A stretch of DNA of 64,000 nucleotides from Arsenicicoccus cauae. Lineage in GTDB: Bacteria > Actinomycetota > Actinomycetes > Actinomycetales > Dermatophilaceae. Shown here in pieces: positions 1 to 6,689 of the stretch. Every line of letters starts with the position of its first letter. Position 1 is the stretch's first letter. The stretch covers positions 1 to 64,000 of the forward strand of contig NZ_WLVL01000002.1 in NCBI RefSeq assembly GCF_009707125.1. Reading direction: 5' to 3'. The notes beneath the pieces were generated by a model. The model was not told the DNA's origin, did no database searches, and was given only the letters and a program-made list of their open reading frames with translations. Both the position numbers and the translations under genes were made by a program.

Positions 1-1
1 C

Positions 2-82
2 TACCTCTCCGAAGGCTCCATGGCCAAGCTCTACCCAACCCGCGATACTGAGACCGTCGCCCTCGAAAAGAGCGACCGGTAG
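2..82 (+). CDS. C-terminal end of an unidentified protein (partial)
   Basis: The second reading frame is open from the window edge and ends at a TAG at 80-82, giving 26 residues that include [11 protein letters not shown] and end in EKSDR. Only the tail is visible, so no domain can be assigned; the text faintly recalls acyl-CoA dehydrogenase tails but this is not enough for a call. It ends 88 bases before the fumC fragment on the same strand. Confidence 0.45.
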   Translation, partial: YLSEGSMAKLYPTRDTETVALEKSDR

Positions 83-157
83 GCAACGAGCATCACCTCA
101 AAGCCCACCACTCAACGGGGCTCTATCGTATTGCACGGGCCGTCGTCCGCCGCCGAA

Positions 158-163
158 TAGCGT
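158..163 (+). promoter_or_regulatory. -10 element of a leaderless fumC promoter
   Basis: TAGCGT lies seven bases before the fumC ATG and there is no Shine-Dalgarno. The same TANNNT-N6/7-start arrangement recurs before many genes of this window, so the fumC fragment probably keeps its native promoter and start. No convincing -35 hexamer is seen. Confidence 0.45.
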
Positions 164-170
164 TTTCCCC

Positions 171-842
171 ATGACTCAGACGCGCGCGGAGAAGGACAGC
201 ATGGGCACCATCGAGGTGGCCGCGGACAAGTACTGGGGCGCGCAGACCCAGCGCTCGCTCGGCAACTTCGACATCGGTCGCGACACCTTCGTCTGGGGCC
301 GCTCGATGATCCGCGCCCTCGGCATCCTCAAGAAGTCCGCCGCCCTGGCCAACGCCGAGCTCGACGAGCTGCCGCAGGACGTCGCCGACCCCGTGGCGCA
401 GGCGGCCGACGAGGTCATCTCCGGCGACCTCGACGACCACTTCCCGCTCGTCGTCTTCCAGACCGGCTCGGGCACGCAGTCCAACATGAACTCCAACGAG
501 GTCATCTCCAACCGCGCCATCGAGATCGCCGGCGGCGAGATGGGCTCGAAGACCCCGGTCCACCCCAACGACCACGTCAACCGCGGCCAGTCGAGCAACG
601 ACACCTTCCCCACCGCGATGCACATCGCGATCGTCCTCGACCTCAATGAGCGCCTCCACCCCTTCGTCACGCAGCTGCGCGAGACCCTGGCCGCCAAGGC
701 CAAGGAGTTCGCCGACATCGTCATGGTCGGCCGGACCCACCTGCAGGACGCCACCCCGGTCACCCTCGGCCAGGTCATCGACGGCTGGGTCGCCCAGATC
801 GACTTCGCCCTCGACGCGGTCAAGCACGCCTCGCAGGCGTAG
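171..842 (+). pseudogene. fumC: Class II fumarase, 5' half only (truncated fumC)
   Basis: Fumarase C interconverts fumarate and malate in the TCA cycle and acts as a cytosolic homotetramer of about 465 residues. Here only 223 residues remain. The N-terminal domain is well preserved: EKDSMG near residue 8, GSGTQSNMN near 104, HPNDHVN near 131, [11 protein letters not shown] near 140 and [10 protein letters not shown] near 185. The reading then ends at a TAG shortly after the TPVTLGQ block, so the central helical domain with the SS(I)MPGKVN loop and the C-terminal domain are missing. Active sites in this family are built from three subunits and need those parts, so the product should be inactive. 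The cut lies just before the nitrilase segment. A second, intact fumarase elsewhere in the genome is expected but not seen here. Confidence 0.85.
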
Positions 843-981
843 ATCCCTGGTCGCTGACCCGAAAGCCCCCTTGGCCTGAAGAGGCAAGCGCCCGGGCCGG
901 ATTCGGCAAGGCGCGGCGTCTCTCGACGCCTACCTTGAGTGCTTGCTCATCCCCAAACCTCAACGAAAAGGAGCAGCTCTG
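843..981 (+). other. Junction between fumC fragment and nitrilase, with a hairpin
   Basis: No gene is seen. A hairpin at 907-937 has outer arms CAAGG/CCTTG and inner arms GGCGTC/GACGCC around a TCTC loop and could be a terminator for the fumC fragment or part of the nitrilase leader. The nitrilase ribosome binding site, AAAAGGAG, is at 966-973. The fumC homology ends somewhere just before this stretch, so one recombination joint should lie around 820-860. Confidence 0.5.
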
Positions 982-2118
982 ATGGTGGAGTACAAGAACA
1001 AGTTCCGGGTGGCGACCACGCAGATCGCGCCTGTCTGGCTCGATGCGCAGGCGACGGTGGACAAGGCCATCGCGTGGGCTGCCGAGGCTGCCGACAACGG
1101 TGCCGAGTTGATCGCCTTTCCCGAGGTCTTCGTGCCCGGGTACCCCTACCACCTGTGGGGCAACAGCGCTCTGGCAGGGATGGCGAAGTTCACCATCCCC
1201 TATCACCAAAACTCGCTGACCATCGACGGCCCCGAGGTGCAGAGCCTTCAAGCAGCCGCCGCGGAGCACAAGATCGCGATCGTCATGGGGATCAGCGAAC
1301 GAGCAGGTGCGAGCCTCTACATGACCCAGTTGATCATCGACCCGGACGGGAAGTTGGTTGCCGGGCGGCGCAAGCTCAAGCCAACTCACCTCGAGCGCTC
1401 CCTCTTCGGCGAGGGCAATGGGTCAGACCTGGCGGTCTTCGACCTGCCGATGGCCCGAGTTGGCGCGTTGAACTGTTGGGAGCACGTGCAGCCGCTGTCG
1501 AAGATGGCGTTGTACTCGCAGCACGAGCAGGTGCACGTCGCGTCCTGGCCGGGGATGAGTCTGTACCAGCCGGAAGTCTTTGCCTTCAGTGTCGAGGCGC
1601 AACTGATCGCGACGCGGTCCTATGCCCTCGAAGGCGGCACCTTCGTGCTGTGTTCAACGCAGGTCGTCGATCAGGCCGCGCACGAGACCTTCACTACCAC
1701 GGACGAGGAGCGCAAGCTGATCGGATCGGGTGGGGGGTTTGGTCGGATCTTTGGGCCTGATGGATCGCAACTATCCGAAGCGCTGCCCGAAGACGCCGAA
1801 GGCATCTTGTACGCCGACGTCGACCTGGCGATGATCGCCCTTGCCAAACAGTCCGCAGACCCTGTCGGGCACTACGCGCGCCCGGATGTCTACTCGCTGC
1901 ATCTCAACACGACGAACACCGCGCCCGCGTACGAGTGGCGCGAGCCGGTCAGGACGGTCAACCTCAACCGTGACGGAGCGCCACTTGCGCCTGCGAAGGA
2001 GCGCGGTGAGCCGATGCTCATCGACAGTCCACGCCCGCAGATCGAGGCCGCTGGCAGCGAGTGGCTGGCCGACGAGTCACATGGACAGGATGCCGCTGCG
2101 ATCGCAGGGAGCCAGTGA
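982..2118 (+). CDS. Aliphatic-type nitrilase
   Basis: This 378-residue protein belongs to the carbon-nitrogen hydrolase superfamily. It should convert organic nitriles to carboxylic acids and ammonia in the cytoplasm, forming helical oligomers. The catalytic triad is complete: Glu48 in AFPEVFVPGYPY, Lys131 in RRKLKPTH and Cys165 in GALNCWEHVQPLSK. These are the same positions as in the well-studied Rhodococcus nitrilases. HVASWPGM after the cysteine and EDAEGILYADVDL near the C-terminus resemble the aliphatic nitrilase of Rhodococcus K22. An upstream in-frame ATG exists at 943, but ATG 982 sits eight bases after AAAAGGAG and is preferred. Third codon positions carry more A/T than the neighbours, and the gene sits between two broken genes, so I infer horizontal acquisition. 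Substrate range cannot be read from sequence. Confidence 0.92.
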   Translation: MVEYKNKFRVATTQIAPVWLDAQATVDKAIAWAAEAADNGAELIAFPEVFVPGYPYHLWGNSALAGMAKFTIPYHQNSLTIDGPEVQSLQAAAAEHKIAIVMGISERAGASLYMTQLIIDPDGKLVAGRRKLKPTHLERSLFGEGNGSDLAVFDLPMARVGALNCWEHVQPLSKMALYSQHEQVHVASWPGMSLYQPEVFAFSVEAQLIATRSYALEGGTFVLCSTQVVDQAAHETFTTTDEERKLIGSGGGFGRIFGPDGSQLSEALPEDAEGILYADVDLAMIALAKQSADPVGHYARPDVYSLHLNTTNTAPAYEWREPVRTVNLNRDGAPLAPAKERGEPMLIDSPRPQIEAAGSEWLADESHGQDAAAIAGSQ

Positions 2119-2195
2119 TGGCAGCTCTCGAGAGGCCGATGCGTCCCACCTTCAGCGTGAGCGCACCTGCCCCTTCCGACATCCGGGACTGCTGA
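2118..2195 (+). pseudogene. Short ORF coupled to the nitrilase stop, probably decayed
   Basis: An ATG overlaps the nitrilase stop as TGATG, the usual layout of translationally coupled genes. It opens only 25 codons (MAALERPMRPTF...) before a TGA at 2193-2195. The same frame stays open past the stop for several dozen codons (VDNVWCGHRED...), so the stop may be a secondary mutation in a longer partner gene. I do not recognise the product. Confidence 0.3.
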
Positions 2196-2497
2196 GTCGA
2201 CAATGTGTGGTGCGGTCATCGTGAGGACTCCTTTCGAGAGTGCTGTGAGAGGTTCGCTCGAAGGATCACGCGGTGGCCGCACCCACGTGCACTACCGGGA
2301 CCGGCTCGGCGACCGCGCTACACCACTGTCGGGGACTCAACTACGTCCTTACCCAGCGGGCGAAGGCCCACCAGCTCCCCGCCGGTGTCGTCATCCTGGC
2401 CGACGGGGACCAGCCCGCCGTGGATCCGGACCCCGGGATCGACCTGTCCGCCCTGACAGGGGCGTGCAGACACAGGAGTCACCAAACCGCTTGACCT

Positions 2498-2519
2498 GCC
2501 CCAGATTGACCTCTGGGGC
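2498..2519 (+). terminator. Hairpin downstream of nitrilase, possible terminator
   Basis: GCCCCAGA pairs perfectly with TCTGGGGC around a six-base TTGACC loop. No T-run follows, as is usual in high-GC actinobacteria. Confidence 0.4.
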
Positions 2520-2604
2520 TCAAGCGCAGTTTCAACTTCACACGAACATCTCGATACCCCCGAATGCAACCACAGCCTCGCGGGGGCACACGCGCACCCT
2601 GAGT

Positions 2605-2650
2605 CACCACAACGCGGCCCTGACCACCCAGTCAGGGCCGCGTTGTGGTG
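2605..2650. terminator. Perfect 20-bp hairpin, probable bidirectional terminator
   Basis: Two perfectly complementary 20-base arms (2605-2624 and 2631-2650) enclose the loop CACCCA. It lies between the nitrilase segment and the IS3 left end and would stop transcription from either side. It could alternatively be a relic of a mobile element end. Confidence 0.55.
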
Positions 2651-2695
2651 AACGCCCCATCCTCTCGGCATCGTCCGTGCCGTGAAACACGAAAC

Positions 2696-2821
2696 TGAAC
2701 CGCCCCGGGTCTGGTGGAGGCAGCGATCCACCGAGAAGGTGGATTCATGCCAGCACCGAGGAAGTATCCAGATGAGTTGCGCCAGCGCGGTATGCGCCTG
2801 GTGACCGATCTGCTCGAGGAC
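2696..2821 (+). mobile_element. Left-end remnant of an IS3-family insertion sequence
   Basis: TGAACCGCCCCGGG at 2696 looks like the terminal inverted repeat of actinobacterial IS3-type elements. ATG 2747 opens a frame reading MPAPRKYPDELRQRGMR, the characteristic start of the IS3 OrfA helix-turn-helix protein. OrfA homology stops after about 25 codons (…TDLLED). From there the DNA is the antisense of the AEC transporter gene. OrfB, the DDE transposase and the right end are absent, so the element is dead. The direct fusion to chromosomal sequence points to a deletion starting inside the element. Confidence 0.7.
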
Positions 2822-3525
2822 GCTGCCCCGGCGAGCCCGAGCAGCGGCAGCCCCACCGACCGCAGCCCCACGCTCAGCAGCACGGGCGCGGTCAGGTGGA
2901 TCCGCCGCGACTGCCCCAGCTGCACGCCCAGCTGCAGCAGCACCAGCGGTATGGCGGCGGCCGCGAGCAGCTCGATCCCCCGCATGACGCCGACGGGGAC
3001 CGTCATACCGGTCAGCCGCACGACCGAGGCGAGCACCAGCGCCCACAGCACGGGCAGGCGCACGAGCGAGCGCAGCCCGGCCCCCAGCCCGTCGTGCGAG
3101 CCGTAGAGCACCGGCCCGATGGTGAACATCACGACCACCGAGACGATGAAGATCACGAGGGCCTGGTCCAGCCCGGGCTGGCCCAGTGCCAGCAGCGCCA
3201 CCGGCAGCCCGAAGTTGCCGTTGTTGCCGATCACCGTGCACGCGACCACGCCCCGCCGGGTGCGCCCCGGCCAGCGAGCCGCGACGCCCCACGCGACGAG
3301 CCCCGCGAGCACGTTCGCGGCGACGTAGCCCGCGACCAGCCACACCCCCTGCCCCGGGGACACCTCCGTCTTGACGATCGAGGTGAAGGCCAGCGCTGGG
3401 GTCAGCCCGTGCATGCCCACCTTGTTGAGCGTCTGCCGGTCCAGCTCGAAGGACCGCGCCAGGACGTAGCCGACCGCGGCGACGAGCACGACGGGCAGGA
3501 CGACCTGGACCAGGGCAGCAAGCAC
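2822..3525 (-). pseudogene. AEC-family (auxin efflux carrier-like) transporter, 3' truncated
   Basis: AEC carriers are inner-membrane proteins of about 300 residues with ten helices that export organic anions or similar small molecules. The first 234 residues are normal: a hydrophobic N-terminus (VVLPVVLVAAVGYVLAR), GLTPALAFTSI, and CTVIGNNGNFGLPVALLALG, a hallmark of the family. Homology stops after GLPLLGLAGA, where the sequence runs into the IS3 remnant; the open frame continues antisense to the IS to a stop at 2632 with unrelated residues. About 70 C-terminal residues, the last helices, are lost. The start is GTG 3525: TAGCCT lies six bases upstream on the coding strand, as for other leaderless genes here. 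Confidence 0.8.
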
Positions 3526-3556
3526 CCCGGCAGGCTAGCCAGCCGTGCCGGGGTGC
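3522..3556 (-). terminator. Hairpin after yajQ, overlapping the AEC start
   Basis: Arms GCACCCCGGCA and TGCCGGGGTGC are perfectly complementary with a 13-base loop. It follows the yajQ stop by about a dozen bases on the minus strand and includes the GTG start of the truncated AEC gene, so it could end the yajQ transcript and also mask that start in read-through RNA. Confidence 0.5.
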
Positions 3557-3568
3557 GAGCGGGGCGTC

Positions 3569-4066
3569 TCAGCGGTAGTTGGTGAACTGCACCGCGAAGT
3601 CCAGGTCGGCCTCCTTGACCAGCCGCTGCACGGCCTGCAGGTCGTCGCGGGACTTGGACGTGACGCGCAGCTCGTCGCCCTGGATCTGCGCCTTGACCGA
3701 CTTGGGTCCCTCGTCGCGGATCAGCTTGGAGATCTTCTTGGCGTTGTCCTGGCTGATGCCGTCGCGCATCGCCCCCTCGAGGCGGTACTCCTTGCCCGAG
3801 GGCTTGGCCTCCTTGTCGTCGCCGAAGTCGAAGGACTTGAGCGACACCCCGCGCCGCACCAGCTTGGTCTCGAAGACGTCGAGCACCGCGGCGCACCGCT
3901 CGGGGGTGTTGGCCTTGATCAGCACGTTGTCGCCGCTCCACTCGATGGAGGCGCCGACCCCCTTGAAGTCGTAGCGCTGGGCGACCTCCTTGGCCGCCTG
4001 GTTGATCGCGTTGTCGACCTCCTGCTTGTCGACCTTGCTGACGATGTCGAACGAGCTGTCCGCCAT
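3569..4066 (-). CDS. yajQ: YajQ-family nucleotide-binding protein
   Basis: A 165-residue soluble protein that matches YajQ along its full length (about 160-165 residues). It starts [20 protein letters not shown] and contains RYDFKG, the [11 protein letters not shown] segment and [17 protein letters not shown], and ends FAVQFTNYR, all family signatures of the two ferredoxin-like domains. Members bind nucleotides, and some bind cyclic di-GMP; a specific role here is not evident. ATG 4066 is preceded by AAGGAGG on the minus strand. It stands alone, divergent from tRNA-Tyr. Confidence 0.93.
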   Translation of the reverse strand: MADSSFDIVSKVDKQEVDNAINQAAKEVAQRYDFKGVGASIEWSGDNVLIKANTPERCAAVLDVFETKLVRRGVSLKSFDFGDDKEAKPSGKEYRLEGAMRDGISQDNAKKISKLIRDEGPKSVKAQIQGDELRVTSKSRDDLQAVQRLVKEADLDFAVQFTNYR

Positions 4067-4149
4067 GGCTCCTCCTTGGGTGGTCTGTTGCCTCGATCTT
4101 ACGGATTCGGCTTCACCGCTCCTCGTTGCTATGCTTGCCGACGCACCAT

Positions 4150-4233
4150 GGCGGGTTGCCCGAGCGGCCAATGGGAGCGGACTGTAAATCCGTCGCGAAA
4201 GCTTCGAAGGTTCGAATCCTTCACCCGCCACCA
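4150..4233 (+). tRNA. tRNA-Tyr (anticodon GTA)
   Basis: Acceptor arms GGCGGGT/ACCCGCC, anticodon GTA in the loop of GACTGTAAATC, a long class II variable arm, T loop TTCGAAT and an encoded CCA end. The long variable arm and GTA identify tyrosine. Confidence 0.97.
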
Positions 4234-4244
4234 TGCAGTGCAGG

Positions 4245-4276
4245 GGCCCCGGACCGACCGCCGTCGGACCGGGGCC
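4245..4276 (+). terminator. Terminator after tRNA-Tyr
   Basis: A 14-base stem (GGCCCCGGACCGAC with its complement, one mismatch) around CGCC, followed by TTCGT, twelve bases after the tRNA CCA end. Confidence 0.7.
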
Positions 4277-4367
4277 TTCGTCGTGCTCCTCCCCAGTCCG
4301 TCCAGCCTCCCCGGCCTCCCCAGGGTCCCCTCCCCGGTGCCTGGTGCGCTGGGCCATGATGGGCCGT

Positions 4368-5075
4368 ATGCCGATGGCCCCCCGCGCGCCCGCGCCGCTG
4401 CCACGCGGCCGGTTGCTGGCCGGGTGGGTGCTGGCGGTGGCGGCGCCGGCGCTGCTGACGGGTCTGCTGCTGCTCGTCGGGGAGACCGACCGGTGGGTCC
4501 CGGCGGCGGCGGTGCTCGGGCTGCTGCGCCTCCACCGGAAGTACGCCCGGGAGGCCCAGATCCTCGCCACCCACCCCGTGGCGCAGCCGATGCGCATCGC
4601 GCCGACCTCGATCGTCGTGGTGCTGGTCGACACGGTGGACCTCGCCCTGGTGCGGGCGCTGCGCTTCGCCCGCACCCTCAAGCCGGCCCAGCTGCGGTGC
4701 GTGCACCTCGTGGTGGACTCAGCGCACGCGGAGCGGCTGCAGCAGGCCTGGGACCAGCTCGAGACCCGGGCCCTGCCGCTGGAGCTCGTCGACTGCCCGG
4801 GTCGCCGCCTGGACCGGACCGCGATGGTCTACACGCACCGCCCGGTCGACCGTCACCCCACGGCTCAGGTCACCGTGCTGCTGCCCCGGCGCACCTACGG
4901 CGCCGTCCTCGGCCGGCTGCTGCACGACAAGACCGCGGACCGGCTGGCGGCGGCGCCGCCCCGGTCCGCCGGCCGGGGCTGCGGGCGGCGGTCCGGTCCG
5001 GTTAGATGCTGGTCAGGACCGAGGAGGCTCGTATGCCGTTCACCGACGCCCCGCTCGCGGGGACCCGGGTCGTGA
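4368..5075 (+). CDS. Membrane-anchored orphan of an amino-acid-permease C-terminal domain
   Basis: The visible order is an N-terminal hydrophobic stretch ([19 protein letters not shown], about residues 13-35), a second short hydrophobic segment, then a soluble domain from about residue 80 ([19 protein letters not shown] ... [23 protein letters not shown]). That domain resembles the universal-stress-like tail of many actinobacterial APC permeases, but the twelve permease helices are absent. Start ATG 4368 has CATGAT seven bases upstream. After TADRLAA the frame turns into low-complexity Arg/Gly/Pro sequence and runs 43 bases into the next gene. A frameshift or decay of the last residues is likely; the neighbouring frame stops at 5005, which would be a more natural end. 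Function is unknown. Confidence 0.5.
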   Translation: MPMAPRAPAPLPRGRLLAGWVLAVAAPALLTGLLLLVGETDRWVPAAAVLGLLRLHRKYAREAQILATHPVAQPMRIAPTSIVVVLVDTVDLALVRALRFARTLKPAQLRCVHLVVDSAHAERLQQAWDQLETRALPLELVDCPGRRLDRTAMVYTHRPVDRHPTAQVTVLLPRRTYGAVLGRLLHDKTADRLAAAPPRSAGRGCGRRSGPVRCWSGPRRLVCRSPTPRSRGPGS

Positions 5076-5899
5076 CGCTCGCCGTCAACGTGCCGGGGCC
5101 GGTGGCCGCCGCGCGGCTGCGCCGGATGGGGGCGTCCGTGGTCAAGGTGCAGCCGCCGGCGGGCGACCCGCTCGGGGACTACGCCGCCGGCTGGCTCGCC
5201 GAGCTGGACGCCGACCTCGAGGTGCGGTCGCTGGACCTGAAGTCCCCCGACGGTCGCGCCGAGCTGGACGAGCTGCTGGCGTCGGCGGACGTACTGCTCA
5301 CCGCCAGCCGAGGGTCGGCGCTGCGGCGGCTCGGGCTCGGCTGGGAGGAGCTGCACGCGCGGTGCCCCCGGCTCGTGCACGTCGCGATCGTGGGGCACCC
5401 CGCGCCCGACGACGATCTTGCCGGGCACGACCTGACCTACCAGGCCGCGGCCGGGCTGCTCACCCCGCCGCAGCTGCCCGCCGTCCTGGTCGCGGACCTC
5501 GCCGGTGCCGAGCGCGCGGTCTCCGAGGCGCTCGCCGGGCTGCTGCTGCGCGCGCGGACGGGGGAGGGGAGCCGCCGCGAGGTGGCCTTCGCAGACTGCG
5601 CCGCCGAGCTGGCGGCCTCGGTCCGGCACGGCCTCACCGCCCCCGGCGGGCTGCTGGGCGGCGGGTTCGCGGGCTACGGCCTCTACCCCGCGCAGGACGG
5701 CCACGTCGCGCTGGCGGCGCTGGAGCCGCACTTCTGGCAGCGGGCGCAGGAGCTGCTGGGCGGCGCCGACCACGACACCATCGCGGCGACGCTGCGCACG
5801 CGCACCGCCGCGCAGTGGCAGCGGGCCGCCGAGGAGCACGACGTGCCGCTCGTCGCCGTCGCCGGTGCCCCCGGCAGCAGCGGTCGGGGATCACGGTGA
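5033..5899 (+). CDS. CaiB/BaiF family (type III) CoA-transferase
   Basis: Type III CoA-transferases move CoA between acyl groups, or racemise 2-methylacyl-CoA, through a catalytic aspartate. The protein starts [40 protein letters not shown] in segments typical of the family N-terminus and has DLKSPDG. The catalytic aspartate should be Asp133 in GHDLTYQA, as in alpha-methylacyl-CoA racemases. At 288 residues it is shorter than most relatives (350-400), missing much of the C-terminal region. ATG 5033 follows GAGGAGG. Its stop overlaps the start of the next gene (GTGA), so the two are translated together. The substrate is not predictable. Confidence 0.8.
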   Translation: MPFTDAPLAGTRVVTLAVNVPGPVAAARLRRMGASVVKVQPPAGDPLGDYAAGWLAELDADLEVRSLDLKSPDGRAELDELLASADVLLTASRGSALRRLGLGWEELHARCPRLVHVAIVGHPAPDDDLAGHDLTYQAAAGLLTPPQLPAVLVADLAGAERAVSEALAGLLLRARTGEGSRREVAFADCAAELAASVRHGLTAPGGLLGGGFAGYGLYPAQDGHVALAALEPHFWQRAQELLGGADHDTIAATLRTRTAAQWQRAAEEHDVPLVAVAGAPGSSGRGSR

Positions 5900-6660
5900 C
5901 GCGCTACCTCGACGACCTGGGCCTGCCCGTCGTCGTCCGCGGGACGCCGCGCCGGGTCGTCAGCCTCGTGCCGTCGCTCACCGAGGCCGTCGCCTGGAGC
6001 GCGCCCGACGTGCTCGTCGGGGCGACCGACTGGTGCACCTACCCCGCCGACCTGGACGTCGTCCGGGTCCGCGGCACCAAGAACCCCGACCTGGACGCGG
6101 TCGTCGGGCTGCGCCCCGACCTGGTGGTCGCCGAGGACGAGGAGAACCGCCCGTCGGACCTCGCCGCGCTGCGCGACGCGGGGATCCCCGTGTGGACCAC
6201 GCAGATCCGCACCGTCGACGGCGCGCTGCGATCGCTGGCCCGCCTGGTCGACGCCCTGGAGGTGCCGCCCCCGAGCTGGCTGGACGACGCCCACGAGGCG
6301 TGGGCCGCGCCGACGCGCGTCGACCCCGAGAGGAGGGTGCGCGCCGTCATACCCATCTGGCGTCGTCCTTGGATGTTCCTCGGGCAGGACACCTATGCCG
6401 GTGACGTGCTGCGCCGGCTCGGCGTCGACAACGTGCTGCGTGGGCACGAGGGGCGCTACCCGGCCGTGCCGCTGGACGAGCTGCCCGGCGCCGACCTCGC
6501 GATCCTGCCGGACGAGCCCTACCGGTTCACCGACGACGACGGGCCCGAGGCCTTCGACCCGCTCCCGAGCGCGCTCGTCGACGGACGTTCCCTCACGTGG
6601 TACGGCCCGGCGATGATCGGCGCGCCGGAGCGGCTCGTCCGCCAGCTGCGGGGGCGATGA
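5896..6660 (+). CDS. Helical-backbone metal receptor (BtuF-like) without export signal
   Basis: The 254-residue product has the fold signature of cobalamin/iron-complex binding proteins: RRVVSLVPSLTEAVAWSAPDVLVGATDWC near residue 20 onwards, VGLRPDLVVAEDEEN near 70-85 and DTYAGDVLRRLGVDNVL near 170. Relatives are usually lipoproteins feeding ABC importers. This one begins MTRYLDDLGLPVV with no signal peptide or lipobox, and no permease or ATPase is nearby. It is coupled by a four-base overlap to the CoA-transferase. I infer a cytoplasmic role, perhaps binding a corrinoid or metal chelate, but nothing in the sequence proves the ligand. An undetected upstream start giving a signal is unlikely because the overlap fixes the start. 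Confidence 0.8.
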   Translation: MTRYLDDLGLPVVVRGTPRRVVSLVPSLTEAVAWSAPDVLVGATDWCTYPADLDVVRVRGTKNPDLDAVVGLRPDLVVAEDEENRPSDLAALRDAGIPVWTTQIRTVDGALRSLARLVDALEVPPPSWLDDAHEAWAAPTRVDPERRVRAVIPIWRRPWMFLGQDTYAGDVLRRLGVDNVLRGHEGRYPAVPLDELPGADLAILPDEPYRFTDDDGPEAFDPLPSALVDGRSLTWYGPAMIGAPERLVRQLRGR

Positions 6661-6676
6661 TCGACGCCACGGGCTC

Positions 6677-6682
6677 TAGGCT
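6677..6682 (+). promoter_or_regulatory. -10 element of leaderless malic enzyme gene
   Basis: TAGGCT sits seven bases before ATG 6690, with no Shine-Dalgarno between. It lies 17 bases after the upstream stop, so the malic enzyme has its own promoter. Confidence 0.5.
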
Positions 6683-6689
6683 GTGGGTC

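Larger units (their letters stand above)
2196..2695 (+). other. Degenerate region downstream of the nitrilase
   Basis: About 500 bases without a gene I can defend. A 73-codon open frame at 2273-2494 contains LNYVLTQRAKAHQLPAGVV but has no ribosome binding site and no family I recognise; it may be the remnant of a protein carried with the nitrilase. Two TTGACCT direct repeats (2491 and 2506) flank one arm of the hairpin at 2498-2519. The right edge holds a long hairpin and then the IS3 end. Confidence 0.4.

Noticed and set aside
2203..2280. A helix-turn-helix regulator after the nitrilase (HREDSFRECCERFARRI)
   Set aside because: The resemblance is superficial, the frame is short and I cannot place it in TetR, AraC or MarR families.
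2273..2494. A 73-codon frame as a real gene
   Set aside because: No ribosome binding site, no recognised family, and it lies in decayed DNA; kept only as a description of the region.
4129..4404. Short frames across tRNA-Tyr on both strands
   Set aside because: They read through the tRNA and its terminator and have no protein features.
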